A DNA stretch of 64,000 nucleotides from Chloroflexota bacterium (GTDB lineage Bacteria; Chloroflexota; Dehalococcoidia; Bin125): contig JAPOXK010000011.1 of NCBI GenBank assembly GCA_026707145.1, positions 161,908 to 225,907 of the forward strand, read 5' to 3'. A program made the translations under genes and the position numbers. Shown here in pieces: positions 44,611 to 53,652 of the stretch. The notes under the pieces were generated by a model, which saw only the letters and a list, made by a program, of their open reading frames with translations, made no database searches and was not told the DNA's origin. Numbering within the stretch: position 1 is the stretch's first letter; the number at the start of each line of letters is the position of its first letter.

Positions 44611-45471
44611 TCAGCGACCCCGGTATACCGGGTCTCGCCGCTCGTGAAACGATGCCCGCCCCTCCAACACGTCTTCGGCCTCGTTGTAGTACTGCGCGAA
44701 CGTTTCGAACTCGTTGCTGAGCGAGTCCCGCAGCCCATGCACCATCGAATACTCCAGCGCCTGCTTGTGCGCTCCCAGCGCTCCCGTTGGGAGCTGCGCC
44801 AAGGTCTCCACGAAGCTCGCTGCTTCCCGTGCGAACGTCGCCAGCGGCCAGGTCCGCGTCACGAGCCCCCATTCCAACGCTTCCTGTGCGGAGAGATGCC
44901 GTCCCGTGAGCAGCAGCTCCAAGGCGCGCCCCTGCCCCACGATCCGCGGCAAGAACCACGACGCCCCCGCGATCGATCCCAGCGCCCGTCGCGCCCGGTA
45001 GTCGCCGATCTGCAGATTGTCCGCCGCCAGCCGGAAGTCGCAAGCCAGCGCCAGCTCGAATCCCGCCCCCAATGCGTAGCCGTACAGCAGCGCCACCACC
45101 GGCTGGGGCGCCGCCCGCAGCGCCGGGATCAGCTTGTGGTGCGTCGAGTGCGGGCTATCGAAGCGTACCGCGGGCTCCATGTCCGTCAGATCGTCCCCGC
45201 TGGAAAACGCTCGCGTTCCTTCTCCCCGGATCGTGATCACCCGGATCGCCGGCTTGCGCGCCGCGTCTTGGACCAACTCCTCGATCTCCCGCAGCATCGT
45301 GAACGTGATCGCGTTCAGCCGCGCGGGCCGGCGCATCGTGATCGCCAGGACCCCGCGCTCCGACACTTCCCATCTCACCTCGCGCCACTCCCGCTCTTCA
45401 ACGGGCGGCGCGATCGTCCGTCCCAGCCTGTCGGTCCAGCGCTTGTCCGTACGCTCCTGCTGCTCAGGCAT
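44611..45471 (-). CDS. Enoyl-CoA hydratase/isomerase family protein
   Basis: Crotonase-fold protein (286 aa). The acyl-CoA oxyanion loop is ALLYGYALGAGFELALACD, whose Glu matches the first catalytic Glu of enoyl-CoA hydratase. The second Glu, expected in a PEvxLG-like motif, is absent: the segment reads IGDYRARRALGSIAG. It is therefore more likely an isomerase, hydrolase or lyase than a classical hydratase. An N-terminal 30-residue charged extension precedes the fold. It is 15 bp downstream of the hydantoinase gene. Confidence 0.87.
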   Translation of the reverse strand: MPEQQERTDKRWTDRLGRTIAPPVEEREWREVRWEVSERGVLAITMRRPARLNAITFTMLREIEELVQDAARKPAIRVITIRGEGTRAFSSGDDLTDMEPAVRFDSPHSTHHKLIPALRAAPQPVVALLYGYALGAGFELALACDFRLAADNLQIGDYRARRALGSIAGASWFLPRIVGQGRALELLLTGRHLSAQEALEWGLVTRTWPLATFAREAASFVETLAQLPTGALGAHKQALEYSMVHGLRDSLSNEFETFAQYYNEAEDVLEGRASFHERRDPVYRGR

Positions 45472-45486
45472 GCGGCTCCTCGCTTC

Positions 45487-46920
45487 TTAGACCGCCGGAC
45501 CCGCCAGGATCTCCGGGGCGACTTTGCGACCGAGCCATTCCCCGTCCGACGGATCGCCGCGCAACGTCCCGTTCTCCACCACAACCCTGCCGCGCAAGAT
45601 GGTCATCACCGGATAACCGTTGCAGGCGAACCCATCCCAGATGCTGTAATCCGTCTCCGCGTGCAGCCCGGCGACCGTGATCATCCGCTGCAGCGCCGGG
45701 TCCATCAGCACCAGGTCCGCGTCCGACCCCACGGCGATCGCCCCTTTCCGCGGATAGAGCCCCAGAATGCGCGCCGCGTTGCTGGAGACGATCCCCGCGA
45801 ACCACTCCAGCGACATCCCCCGCTCCGCCACGAACTTCGTCCACGCCACCGCCAGCCGCGTCTCGATCCCGTTGTGCCCTCCCGCCGCCGTCTCAATCGT
45901 CGTCCCGTGAAGCTTCACCTGTCGCGATGTCGTGTACTCGTCGGTGCCCACCGTGGAGAGTCGCCCGTCCAGCAGTCCTTCGACCAGCGCTTCCCGGTCG
46001 GCCTCCCCTTTAAGCGCCGGATACGTATGCACCAACATCCCCGCCGGTTTCGCATAATCGGCTGCCGTGAACTCCAGGTAATTGTGCAGCGCTTCCCCGT
46101 ACACGGGCTGTCCCGCCGCCCGCGCCTCGGCGATCACTGCCACTCCCTCCTTCGCTGTTGTGTGCACGAAGTACACGCCGGCTCCGTGATGGGACGCGAT
46201 CCGCGTCGCCGTCTGAAAGGCCAGCGCTTCCGACAGGTTGTTGTGCACCAGGTGCAAGTTAGATGCCTGATCCCGTCCCTCCCGCTTCAGCCGCTCCGTC
46301 ATCGCTCGCACCACCTCGTCGTTCTCACCATGCACCACCATCATCCCGCCCGCCCGCCCCACCGCCTCGAACGCCGCTGCGAGATATCCGTCCGGTACCC
46401 GCAGCCGCGGGAAGGTCATGAACACCTTGAAGCTCGCGTTTCCCTGCGCCACGGCCTCCGCCACCTGTGACAATCGCTCTGCCCCCACTTCCCCCCGCAG
46501 CACGTAGTGGAAGGCGTAGTCCGTGTAGCACTGCCCCGCGAACGCCGCCCGGCGTCGCTCCACGTCCTCGTTGATCGTCGTCGGCGGCAGGCCTTCCGAT
46601 CGACCGGGTGCCGTCGCGAAGTCGATGATCGTTGTCGTCCCCCCGAACAATGCCGCCCGGCTCGCCGCCCGCGGCCCTTGCGTGTACACGTCCCGGGCCC
46701 CCGCCCACGCTGCCGGCACGATCTCGCCGAGATGCGCGTGCGGCTCGATCCCGCCAGGCAGGACGACGAGCCCGCGCGCATCGACCTCGCGCTCTGCCTC
46801 CGCCTCCAGCGACCCCGCGGCTGCCACGACCGCGATCCGCCCTTCCCGCACTCCCAGGTCGAACCGGCCGGCTCCTTCCGGCCTCACGACCTCCCCACCG
46901 CGGACGATCAGGTCAAGCAC
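45487..46920 (-). CDS. Dihydropyrimidinase/D-hydantoinase family amidohydrolase
   Basis: Cyclic-amide hydrolase (477 aa) with a binuclear metal centre. Ligands: HxH in GGIEPHAHLGE, the carboxylated Lys in NASFKVFMTF, His in MVVHGENDEVV, His in VYFVHTTAKEG and Asp in STVGTDEYTT. The usual Asp before HxH is Glu-Pro here. GTG start at 46920 with AGGAGG four to five bases upstream. It heads an operon with a crotonase and a SnoaL-like protein, an unusual combination for pyrimidine degradation; the true substrate may be another cyclic imide or lactam. Confidence 0.9.
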   Translation of the reverse strand: MLDLIVRGGEVVRPEGAGRFDLGVREGRIAVVAAAGSLEAEAEREVDARGLVVLPGGIEPHAHLGEIVPAAWAGARDVYTQGPRAASRAALFGGTTTIIDFATAPGRSEGLPPTTINEDVERRRAAFAGQCYTDYAFHYVLRGEVGAERLSQVAEAVAQGNASFKVFMTFPRLRVPDGYLAAAFEAVGRAGGMMVVHGENDEVVRAMTERLKREGRDQASNLHLVHNNLSEALAFQTATRIASHHGAGVYFVHTTAKEGVAVIAEARAAGQPVYGEALHNYLEFTAADYAKPAGMLVHTYPALKGEADREALVEGLLDGRLSTVGTDEYTTSRQVKLHGTTIETAAGGHNGIETRLAVAWTKFVAERGMSLEWFAGIVSSNAARILGLYPRKGAIAVGSDADLVLMDPALQRMITVAGLHAETDYSIWDGFACNGYPVMTILRGRVVVENGTLRGDPSDGEWLGRKVAPEILAGPAV

Positions 46921-47066
46921 GAGACCTCCTGCCCTTTCGCGCGGCCATACTAGCTGCTACTTCTCCAGGCTGAGTTCTCCTCGCGAGTTGATGTCCCGAT
47001 GAGCAGAACGCTATCGTCGGGGCTGTAGAGCCTCTGGCGCACAGTCGCCCCTCGGAAGGATTTCCT

Positions 47067-48245
47067 ATGGCCGTCGTGGACCGTATCCGCGTGATCGATG
47101 TCGACACCCACATCTCCGAGCCTGAGAATCTTTGGACTTCACGCCTGTCCAGCAAGTGGGGTGACATGGTCCCCCGCGTTATCAAGGACCCCCGTGGCGA
47201 ACGTCACGGCCAGCACGACGATGTCTGGGTCTGGAATGGTAAGCAAGTCATGCCTACCGCCCTGCTCGCCTACGCCGGCCACGACAGCCCCTTTCCCTCC
47301 CATCCGCCCACCCTCGCCGACGCTGATCCTGCTTCCTACCGAGCCCCCGACCGCCTCAAGCTCATGGACGAGGTCGGACTCTACGCCCAGGTCCTCTACC
47401 CGAACGTCTGCGGCTTCGGCGCGGGCGGTTTCTTCTTCCTTGAAGACCGCGAACTCATGCTTCAGGCCTGCCGCGCCTACAACGACTTCCTCGTCGAGTG
47501 GTGTCGGGAAGACACGCGCCGCCTGCTGCCCATCCTCTGTCTCCCCTTCTGGGACGTCGACGAGTCCGTTGCCGAGATTCAACGCGGCGCTCAACTGGGC
47601 TTTAAGGGGGTGCTCTTCGGCTGTCACCCGGAAACCTATGGCCTCCCCTGGCTCGGCGATCCCCATTGGGACCCCGTCTGGGCCGCCGCCCAGGACGCGG
47701 ACCTCTCCATCAATTTCCACATCGCCTCCGGCAACGAAGAGGAGCCCGTCGTTTGGCCGGGCCACCGCAACCGCTCCCGCGTCATCTCCAGCTCGTGTCT
47801 CTACTTCTTGGACAACGGCTTCGCCATCAGTGAAGTGATCGTCAGCGGCATCGCCCACCGCTTCCCCAAGCTCAACTTCGTTTCCGTTGAGAGCGGCGTC
47901 GGCTGGGTCCCCTTCTTCATTGAGGCGCTCGATTGGCAGTGGAAGAACAACGGCGGCTCCCAGGACCACCCCGACTTCGACCTCCTCCCCAGCGAGTACT
48001 TCAAACGGCAGATCTATGCCTGCTTCTGGTTCGAGGAGCAGAGCGCCCTGCACGCCCTCGAAGTCTTCCCCGACAACATCATGTACGAGACGGATTTCCC
48101 GCATCCCACCAGCATGTCCCCCGGCCCCGCCTCCGTTGCCGAGTATCCCAACGAGTACATCGAGCGGCGCCTCAGCGGCCTCCCCGAGGATCTGCTCCAA
48201 AAGATCCTTCACGGCACGGCCGCACGCGTGTATCACCTCGCCTAA
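47067..48245 (+). CDS. Amidohydrolase family 2 (ACMSD-like) metal hydrolase/decarboxylase
   Basis: TIM-barrel amidohydrolase-2 protein (392 aa), a family that includes 2-amino-3-carboxymuconate-semialdehyde decarboxylase and other non-oxidative decarboxylases. The N-terminal metal site is VIDVDTHISEPENLW, with later His in INFHIASG and the catalytic Asp in MYETDFPHPTS. ATG start with GGAAGG seven bases upstream. It is divergent from the hydantoinase gene over 146 bp and is followed 127 bp later by an alcohol dehydrogenase. Substrate unknown. Confidence 0.87.
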   Translation: MAVVDRIRVIDVDTHISEPENLWTSRLSSKWGDMVPRVIKDPRGERHGQHDDVWVWNGKQVMPTALLAYAGHDSPFPSHPPTLADADPASYRAPDRLKLMDEVGLYAQVLYPNVCGFGAGGFFFLEDRELMLQACRAYNDFLVEWCREDTRRLLPILCLPFWDVDESVAEIQRGAQLGFKGVLFGCHPETYGLPWLGDPHWDPVWAAAQDADLSINFHIASGNEEEPVVWPGHRNRSRVISSSCLYFLDNGFAISEVIVSGIAHRFPKLNFVSVESGVGWVPFFIEALDWQWKNNGGSQDHPDFDLLPSEYFKRQIYACFWFEEQSALHALEVFPDNIMYETDFPHPTSMSPGPASVAEYPNEYIERRLSGLPEDLLQKILHGTAARVYHLA

Positions 48246-48372
48246 GAGCGTCCCCAGAGTGGCCGCGCGGAGACGCACCAGCGGGAGGAGTACGCGGCTG
48301 ATCGCTCGGCACAGCCGTGTGGCGCGATTGCAGCCGAGCCCCACTGATCAACGAAGCGGAAGGGGTACTTGA

Positions 48373-49584
48373 ATGGCCGACACCGGACAACCCTACAGCG
48401 GCGTCTTTGAGATCACGAAGATGGAGCGTGTCCGCTTCGGACCCGACTGCATCAACGCGCTCCCCGCCGACGTGGAGGCCGCCGGCGGCACCAAGGTCTT
48501 CATCGTCGCCAGCAATACCCTCGCTACCCAGACCAACGTCGTCGACCGCATCCAAGGGCTCTTGGGGGATAAAGCCGTCGGAGTCTTCCACAACGTGAGT
48601 CAGCACAATCATCGCGAGGAGCAGATCGCCGCCGCCGCCGCCGCCCGCGTCGCCGGCGCCGACTTCCTCGTCTCCGTCGGCGGCGGCAGTCCCATCGACT
48701 GTGCCAAGGGCATCGCCATGTGCCTCGCCGACGACATCACCGACCCCGGCACGTTCGATGACTACAAGATCCTCTTCGAATACCCCGATAAGGTGGAGAT
48801 CCGCGAGCTGAAGAACAAGAACGCTCCCAAACACATCACCATCTCCACCACGCTCTCCGCCGGAGAGTTCAACGGTTTCCTCGGCATCACCGACAGCGAC
48901 CGCCAGGTCAAGGAGGCCTACGGCGACACCGCCCTCTGTCCCGTCGCCAGCTACCTCGATCCGGTCCTTTCCGTCCACACCCCCGAGTGGCTCTGGGCTT
49001 CTACCGGGATCCGGGCCGTCGATCACTGCATCGAGAGCTACCTTGCCGTCAATAACATGCCCTTCGTCGACGGCCTCACCAAGGCCGCGCTTGAGATCCT
49101 TGTCCGCGACCTTCCGGCCGCCGCCAAGGACCGCGAAGCCGTCGCCGCCCGCGGCCGCTGTCAGATCGCCGCGTGGATGAGCATCTTCGGCCTTCCCAAC
49201 GTCAACCTGGGCCTCAGCCACGGGATCGGGCATCAGCTCGGCGCCCGGCGCGACGTTCCCCACGGCGTCACATCCTGCCTCATGCTCCCCCACGTGATGG
49301 ATTTCAACTTTCCCGTCAGCAAGGCCAGGCAGGCCAGCCTCGCCGACGCCTTCCAGATCGATCGTCGCGATCTCTCCGAAGACGATGCCGCCCGTGCATT
49401 CATCAGCGAGCTCCGCCGCTTCATCAAGGACCTCGGCGTTCCCACGCGGCTCTCCGAGGTCAATGTGACCAAGGAGGACTTTCCAGGCATCGTTTCCGAC
49501 GCCCTGGTCGACTTCGTCGTCGCCACTAACCCCCGGTCCGTCACCGCCGCCGATATCAACGGCCTCCTCGAAGCGGCGTACTGA
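48373..49584 (+). CDS. Iron-containing alcohol dehydrogenase
   Basis: Group III alcohol dehydrogenase (403 aa). NAD-binding GGGSPIDCAKGIA is near residue 100, and the metal site is in GLSHGIGHQLGARRDVPHG with three conserved His. Related proteins include maleylacetate reductases as well as butanol dehydrogenases; the length and N-terminal FGPDCINALPADVEAAGG do not decide. ATG start with AAGGGG seven bases upstream. Likely functionally tied to the preceding amidohydrolase. Confidence 0.9.
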   Translation: MADTGQPYSGVFEITKMERVRFGPDCINALPADVEAAGGTKVFIVASNTLATQTNVVDRIQGLLGDKAVGVFHNVSQHNHREEQIAAAAAARVAGADFLVSVGGGSPIDCAKGIAMCLADDITDPGTFDDYKILFEYPDKVEIRELKNKNAPKHITISTTLSAGEFNGFLGITDSDRQVKEAYGDTALCPVASYLDPVLSVHTPEWLWASTGIRAVDHCIESYLAVNNMPFVDGLTKAALEILVRDLPAAAKDREAVAARGRCQIAAWMSIFGLPNVNLGLSHGIGHQLGARRDVPHGVTSCLMLPHVMDFNFPVSKARQASLADAFQIDRRDLSEDDAARAFISELRRFIKDLGVPTRLSEVNVTKEDFPGIVSDALVDFVVATNPRSVTAADINGLLEAAY

Positions 49585-49811
49585 CCTCGGGCAGGCTCTG
49601 CCCCGCCGCCGTCAAGGGCTGCGGCCGCCCTCCCCTCGCCTGGCGACGGGAGGTCCTGCTTGCGCTGGAAGCGCTCCGGTTCCCAACCGGCCGGCCGGGA
49701 TCATCGCACCTGCTCTCTCCCGCCACCGCCTGCGGCGGCCGGCCTGAGCACGACCGCGCATCCCGGCTACTAGACTGCTGCGCAAAAGCCCACGCGTGAT
49801 CGGAGCCTCCC

Positions 49812-50765
49812 GTGCCACCTTCCTTCGGCGTTCATATCGGGCCCCAAGACATGACGATGGACCAAATGCGCGCCCTCTGGCGCTCCGTCGATCAGGCGGG
49901 CCTCGACTGGGTCTCCGTCTGGGACCATTTCTATGAAGCCCCGCCGCGCGACGGTATGGGCCACCACTTCGAAACTCTCACCACCCTCGCCGCCCTCGCT
50001 GCCGACACGGATCACGTGCGCGTCGGCTGTCTCGTTTTCTGCGCCGCCTACCGCAACCCCGGCGTTCTCGCCAAGGCTCTCGCCACGCTCGACCATCTCT
50101 CCGGCGGTCGGATGGAGGCCGGCTTCGGCGCTGGCTGGCATGAGCCCGAGTACCTGGCATACGGCTACGATTTCCCGCCCATCGGCCAGCGCATGGACAT
50201 CCTGGAAGAGACCGTCCAGATCGTTCGCTCCATGCTTCGCCAGGACCACACGACGTTTGAGGGCCGTCACTACTCCGTGTACAACGCCACCTGCCAGCCC
50301 CCGCCCATCCAGTCGCCGCTCCCGATCTGGGTCGGCGGTGAGGGCGAGAAGCGCACCCTCCGCATCGCTGCCCGTTTCGCCGATGCGTGGAACGTCCCCT
50401 ACATCGCTCCCGAGCGCTTCCGGCACCTCTGCGGCGTTCTCGACGACTGGTGCCGTACCGAAGGCCGTGACCCTGCCACCATCAAGCGCACCGTCAATCT
50501 CCGCTTCAACCTCACCATCGATCCCGCCCGCGTCTCCGCGATCCGCCGGCAGCTCCGGGCCGACTGGGGCGATGGGGCTGAGGACGGATCCCTCGTCGGC
50601 ACGCCGGACCAGATCGCCGATCGCGTCGCTCAGTACCTTGATGCCGGCGCGCAGGGCGTCAACGTTGCCCTGCGCGCCCCTTGGGATGCAGCCGCTCTGG
50701 ACGTCTACATGTCGGAACTCGTGCCCGCCATGCGTCGGCGCTTCGCCGAGGTCGACGGCGGCTAG
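49812..50765 (+). CDS. Luciferase-like oxidoreductase, F420-dependent type
   Basis: LLM-class TIM-barrel enzyme (317 aa). The N-terminal GLDWVSVWDHFYEAP, the family segment ATLDHLSGGRMEAGFGAGWH and LPIWVGGEGEKRTL are typical of F420-dependent oxidoreductases of this class. GTG start with GGAG six bases upstream. It is one of three LLM proteins in this window and is only distantly similar to the other two. It stands alone on its strand, with a terminator-like hairpin just after the stop. Confidence 0.87.
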   Translation: MPPSFGVHIGPQDMTMDQMRALWRSVDQAGLDWVSVWDHFYEAPPRDGMGHHFETLTTLAALAADTDHVRVGCLVFCAAYRNPGVLAKALATLDHLSGGRMEAGFGAGWHEPEYLAYGYDFPPIGQRMDILEETVQIVRSMLRQDHTTFEGRHYSVYNATCQPPPIQSPLPIWVGGEGEKRTLRIAARFADAWNVPYIAPERFRHLCGVLDDWCRTEGRDPATIKRTVNLRFNLTIDPARVSAIRRQLRADWGDGAEDGSLVGTPDQIADRVAQYLDAGAQGVNVALRAPWDAAALDVYMSELVPAMRRRFAEVDGG

Positions 50766-50770
50766 CCTTT

Positions 50771-50803
50771 GGCGGAGACGCCGGGAAGCGTCCCGGCTCC
50801 GCC
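50771..50803 (+). terminator. Terminator-like hairpin
   Basis: Starting 6 bp after the stop of the luciferase-like gene: outer stem GGCGGA/TCCGCC and inner stem GCCGGGA/TCCCGGC, separated by a three-base bulge, with loop AGCG. It is very stable but lacks a following T-run, so intrinsic termination is only plausible. Confidence 0.5.
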
Positions 50804-50970
50804 GACCACCGCATCGCCCGCGGCCGCGCGCGATCGACGCCGCGAGGCCTCCCAGACCAGGATATGCCCTGCGCGCCGTCCGGATCAGCCGCGCGACGCG
50901 CTCCTTGGCGGCTCGCGCCTCCTGCGGATGACGGCGATCGGCCGTCGCTCCGGCGTTCGCCCCAGCGCCG

Positions 50971-52377
50971 CTAGATGTCGGGGCGCTGCTTGTACCAACC
51001 TGCTTCCTGCTCGTACGCGTAGGCGGCCTGGACGATCGTCTGCTCGTCGAACGGCTTTCCCGCGATCTGCAGCCCGATTGGCATGTGATCGTCGTCGAAC
51101 CCGCACGGCACCTGGATCGCCGGCAGCCCCGTGTGGTTGAAGATCGGCGTGTAGAACGGGAACGCTTCCCCGTGCAGGAACTCCAGCCCCGGCGTCTGCT
51201 CCAGCACCCGTGGCGTCTGGAAGCCGACCGTCGGCAGGATCAGCACATCCACCTTGCTCGTGAGGTGATCCAGCAGCTGGTCCCGCACTTGAGCCCGCAC
51301 ACGGAGTCCGTCCTGGTAGGCCGCGTTGCTCATGCACAGGCCCCACAGCAGGTAGAGTTTTGTGTGCCGGCCGTAATCCGCCGCCCGCGTCCGCAAGTTC
51401 CGCACATGGATCGCGCCCGCGTCCGCCCACATCAGCGGGAACGCAAACGCCAACAGCTGCTCGAGCGAGATGCACGGCACGTCGATCGTCTGCGCGCCCA
51501 GCTTCTCGATCTGCCGCAGTGCCGCATCAAACGCCCGGATTACCGCCGGGGACGCACTGTCTTCGTACAGGTCGCGCATCACCCCGAACCGCATCCCCTT
51601 GATATCCCGGCCGATCTTGGCCGAAAAATCCGGCACGGCGACATCCGCCGACCCCGGATCGAGCGGATCGAACCCTGCGCAGCCCTGCAGCATGTAGGCG
51701 GCATCCTGCACCGTCCGCGCCAACGGGCCCACGTGGTCCAGACTCTGCGAGAGTGGGTACACGCCTCGCCGGCTGACCCGTCCGTAGGTGTGCTTCAGCC
51801 CGACGTGGCCGCAGCACTGCGCCGGCCACCGGATCGACCCGCCCGTACACGAGCCCATCCCCGCGTAGGTCAGCCCCGCCGCGATCGCGCCCGCCGTGCC
51901 ACTGCTCGACCCGCCACACTCGAAATTCGTGTTCCAGCCGTTCCGGGTCGGCGGAAAATGGGTCTCCAGCGTCGGCGGCCCGTAGGCGAACTCGTACGTT
52001 CCCGTCTTCCCGACGACGATCGCCCCCGCCTCCTTGAGCTTCTTCACCGAGAAGCAATCTTCCGCCGCCACGTACCCGTCCAGCGTTTTCGATCCGCATG
52101 TCGTCGGGCCGTTCTCGTAGATATCCTTGATCCCGATCGGGATCCCGTGCAGCGGACCACGGTATGCCCCGCTTGTGATCTCCTGCTCCTGCGCCCGCGC
52201 CGTGGCCCGCGCCTCGTCCTCGAACACGTGAATGAACGCGTTGATCGTCGAGTCCAGCTCCGCGATCCGCGACAAGCTCAGATCCACCAGTTCGACCGGT
52301 GAGATCTCCTTGCTCTTGATCAGCGGCGCGATCTCTGCAATCTCCGCGTGCGCCAGTTCCTTCGGGTTCATCGCCAT
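50971..52377 (-). CDS. Amidase-signature hydrolase with GatC-like partner
   Basis: Amidase (468 aa) with triad Lys84 (GIKD), cis-Ser157 (GGSSSG) and nucleophile Ser181 (TGGSIR). It resembles GatA/AtzE-type proteins in overall length and in N-terminal HAEIAEIAPLIKSKEISPVEL. ATG at 52377 directly follows, by 2 bp, a gene for a 70-residue GatC-like protein, as seen for amidases that work as heteromers such as AtzE-AtzG. Substrate unknown. No GatB-like gene is near, so tRNA amidation is not indicated. Confidence 0.9.
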   Translation of the reverse strand: MAMNPKELAHAEIAEIAPLIKSKEISPVELVDLSLSRIAELDSTINAFIHVFEDEARATARAQEQEITSGAYRGPLHGIPIGIKDIYENGPTTCGSKTLDGYVAAEDCFSVKKLKEAGAIVVGKTGTYEFAYGPPTLETHFPPTRNGWNTNFECGGSSSGTAGAIAAGLTYAGMGSCTGGSIRWPAQCCGHVGLKHTYGRVSRRGVYPLSQSLDHVGPLARTVQDAAYMLQGCAGFDPLDPGSADVAVPDFSAKIGRDIKGMRFGVMRDLYEDSASPAVIRAFDAALRQIEKLGAQTIDVPCISLEQLLAFAFPLMWADAGAIHVRNLRTRAADYGRHTKLYLLWGLCMSNAAYQDGLRVRAQVRDQLLDHLTSKVDVLILPTVGFQTPRVLEQTPGLEFLHGEAFPFYTPIFNHTGLPAIQVPCGFDDDHMPIGLQIAGKPFDEQTIVQAAYAYEQEAGWYKQRPDI

Positions 52378-52379
52378 GA

Positions 52380-52592
52380 CTACCGGTACCTCGCGATGTT
52401 GTGCACCAAGATGGGCTCGCTCAGGGGCATCTCCATGCCCTCCGTCAACGGCTTGCTCTCCAGCATCGCTTCCACCATCTTCTGCTGACGGAGCAAGTTC
52501 TCGTACGCCGGCACCAGCTCGTCCAAGTCCTCCTCGCTGACGTCGAGATCGAACTCGGCGAGCTTCGCCCGAATCACGGCGCGCGTATCCAT
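52380..52592 (-). CDS. Small GatC/AtzG-like amidase partner
   Basis: Small acidic protein (70 aa). It has the GatC layout: two N-terminal helices (RAVIRAKLAEFDLDVSEEDL and a second around ENLLRQQKMVEAML) followed by an extended tail with a proline-containing segment ending VHNIARYR. ATG at 52592 follows GGGAGG by six bases; the frame's earlier start is not credible. It ends 2 bp before the amidase ATG, so the two are translated together. GatC-type proteins wrap around the amidase and stabilise it; that role here is inference. Confidence 0.72.
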   Translation of the reverse strand: MDTRAVIRAKLAEFDLDVSEEDLDELVPAYENLLRQQKMVEAMLESKPLTEGMEMPLSEPILVHNIARYR

Positions 52593-52701
52593 CGGCGGCC
52601 TCCCTTCCCGCGTCGGCTCGCGGTCACGAGCCGCCTCGCAAGGACCCCAATGCTGCTCCCGCAGCACCCGAGCCGTCAACTACGCATCGCGTCGGCTGGA
52701 T

Positions 52702-53652
52702 CTATGCTTCCCGCGCCAGCTCGCCCAGGAATGCCAGCGTCCGATCGGCCGTCGCCTGCGGCGTATCGCCCACCAGCACGATCGTCGCCAGCAGTTCGTC
52801 CACGCCGTATTGCGGCAGGGCGCGAATCCGGTCCCCCACCGCCGCCTCGCTCCCGGAGATCACCAGCCCGTCGGACATGGCGTCGCTGAACTCCTCACCG
52901 GCCGCCTCCGGATACCCCGCCTCTTGCAGCATCTGCGAGTAGTACGGCATCCGCTGGTAGAACCCGAACTGCCGCTTGGCCGCCGCTCGGACCGCCTCGG
53001 CATCCTCGCTCAGCACGACCGGCGCATGCACGATCATCGCCGGCTTCGGCCGCCCCGCGATCCGCGCCCCTTCCTCCAACGCCGGCCCGGCCACGTCGCG
53101 GATATACGGCAGCGGGCACATCCAGGAGATCGCGCCCTCCGTCAGCTCCCCGCACAGCCGGAACGCCTTGGGCCGCAGCGCCGATGCCAGCACGCTCACT
53201 TGCGTCGGCCCGCCGAAGCTCGCCTCCGCCTGCAGCAGCTCTCCCTGGAACGAGACCGTTCCCTCTTTCAGGATGGCGTTGAGGATCGTGAGGTACTCCC
53301 GCAGATGCGCGAGCGGACGCTCGAACGGGATCCCGTAAAAGCCCTCGACAAGCGGCTTGTGACTCGGACCCACGCCCAGCCGCAGCCGCCCCGGCGCTAC
53401 CTGATCCAGCGCCATCGCCGACTGCGCCATCGCCAGCGGATGCCGCGGGAACGTCGTCACGATCGACGTCCCAAACTGGATCCGTTGCGCCTGCGCCGCC
53501 GCCTGCGTGTACACCACGAACGGGTCCGGCGCATTGGGACCGAGGGTCACCCAGGCCACGTCGAGCCCCGCCCCATCTGCTGCCACGATCCCCGCGGCCA
53601 GCCCCGGCGTATCCCCCGCGAAGACGTGTACCCCGATCGGCAGTTCTTTCAT
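52702..53652 (-). CDS. Luciferase-like oxidoreductase
   Basis: LLM-class flavin/F420 oxidoreductase (316 aa). N-terminal IGVHVFAGDTPGLAAGIVAA, then FGTSIVTTFPRHPLAMAQSA and GRLRLGVGPSHKPLVEG are the family's cofactor-binding strands. ATG at 53652 overlaps the selenocysteine-containing peroxiredoxin stop (ATGA), with GGAG eight bases upstream, so the two proteins are translationally coupled. The reaction is unknown; the coupling suggests a redox role shared with, or protected by, the peroxiredoxin-like protein. Confidence 0.87.
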   Translation of the reverse strand: MKELPIGVHVFAGDTPGLAAGIVAADGAGLDVAWVTLGPNAPDPFVVYTQAAAQAQRIQFGTSIVTTFPRHPLAMAQSAMALDQVAPGRLRLGVGPSHKPLVEGFYGIPFERPLAHLREYLTILNAILKEGTVSFQGELLQAEASFGGPTQVSVLASALRPKAFRLCGELTEGAISWMCPLPYIRDVAGPALEEGARIAGRPKPAMIVHAPVVLSEDAEAVRAAAKRQFGFYQRMPYYSQMLQEAGYPEAAGEEFSDAMSDGLVISGSEAAVGDRIRALPQYGVDELLATIVLVGDTPQATADRTLAFLGELAREA

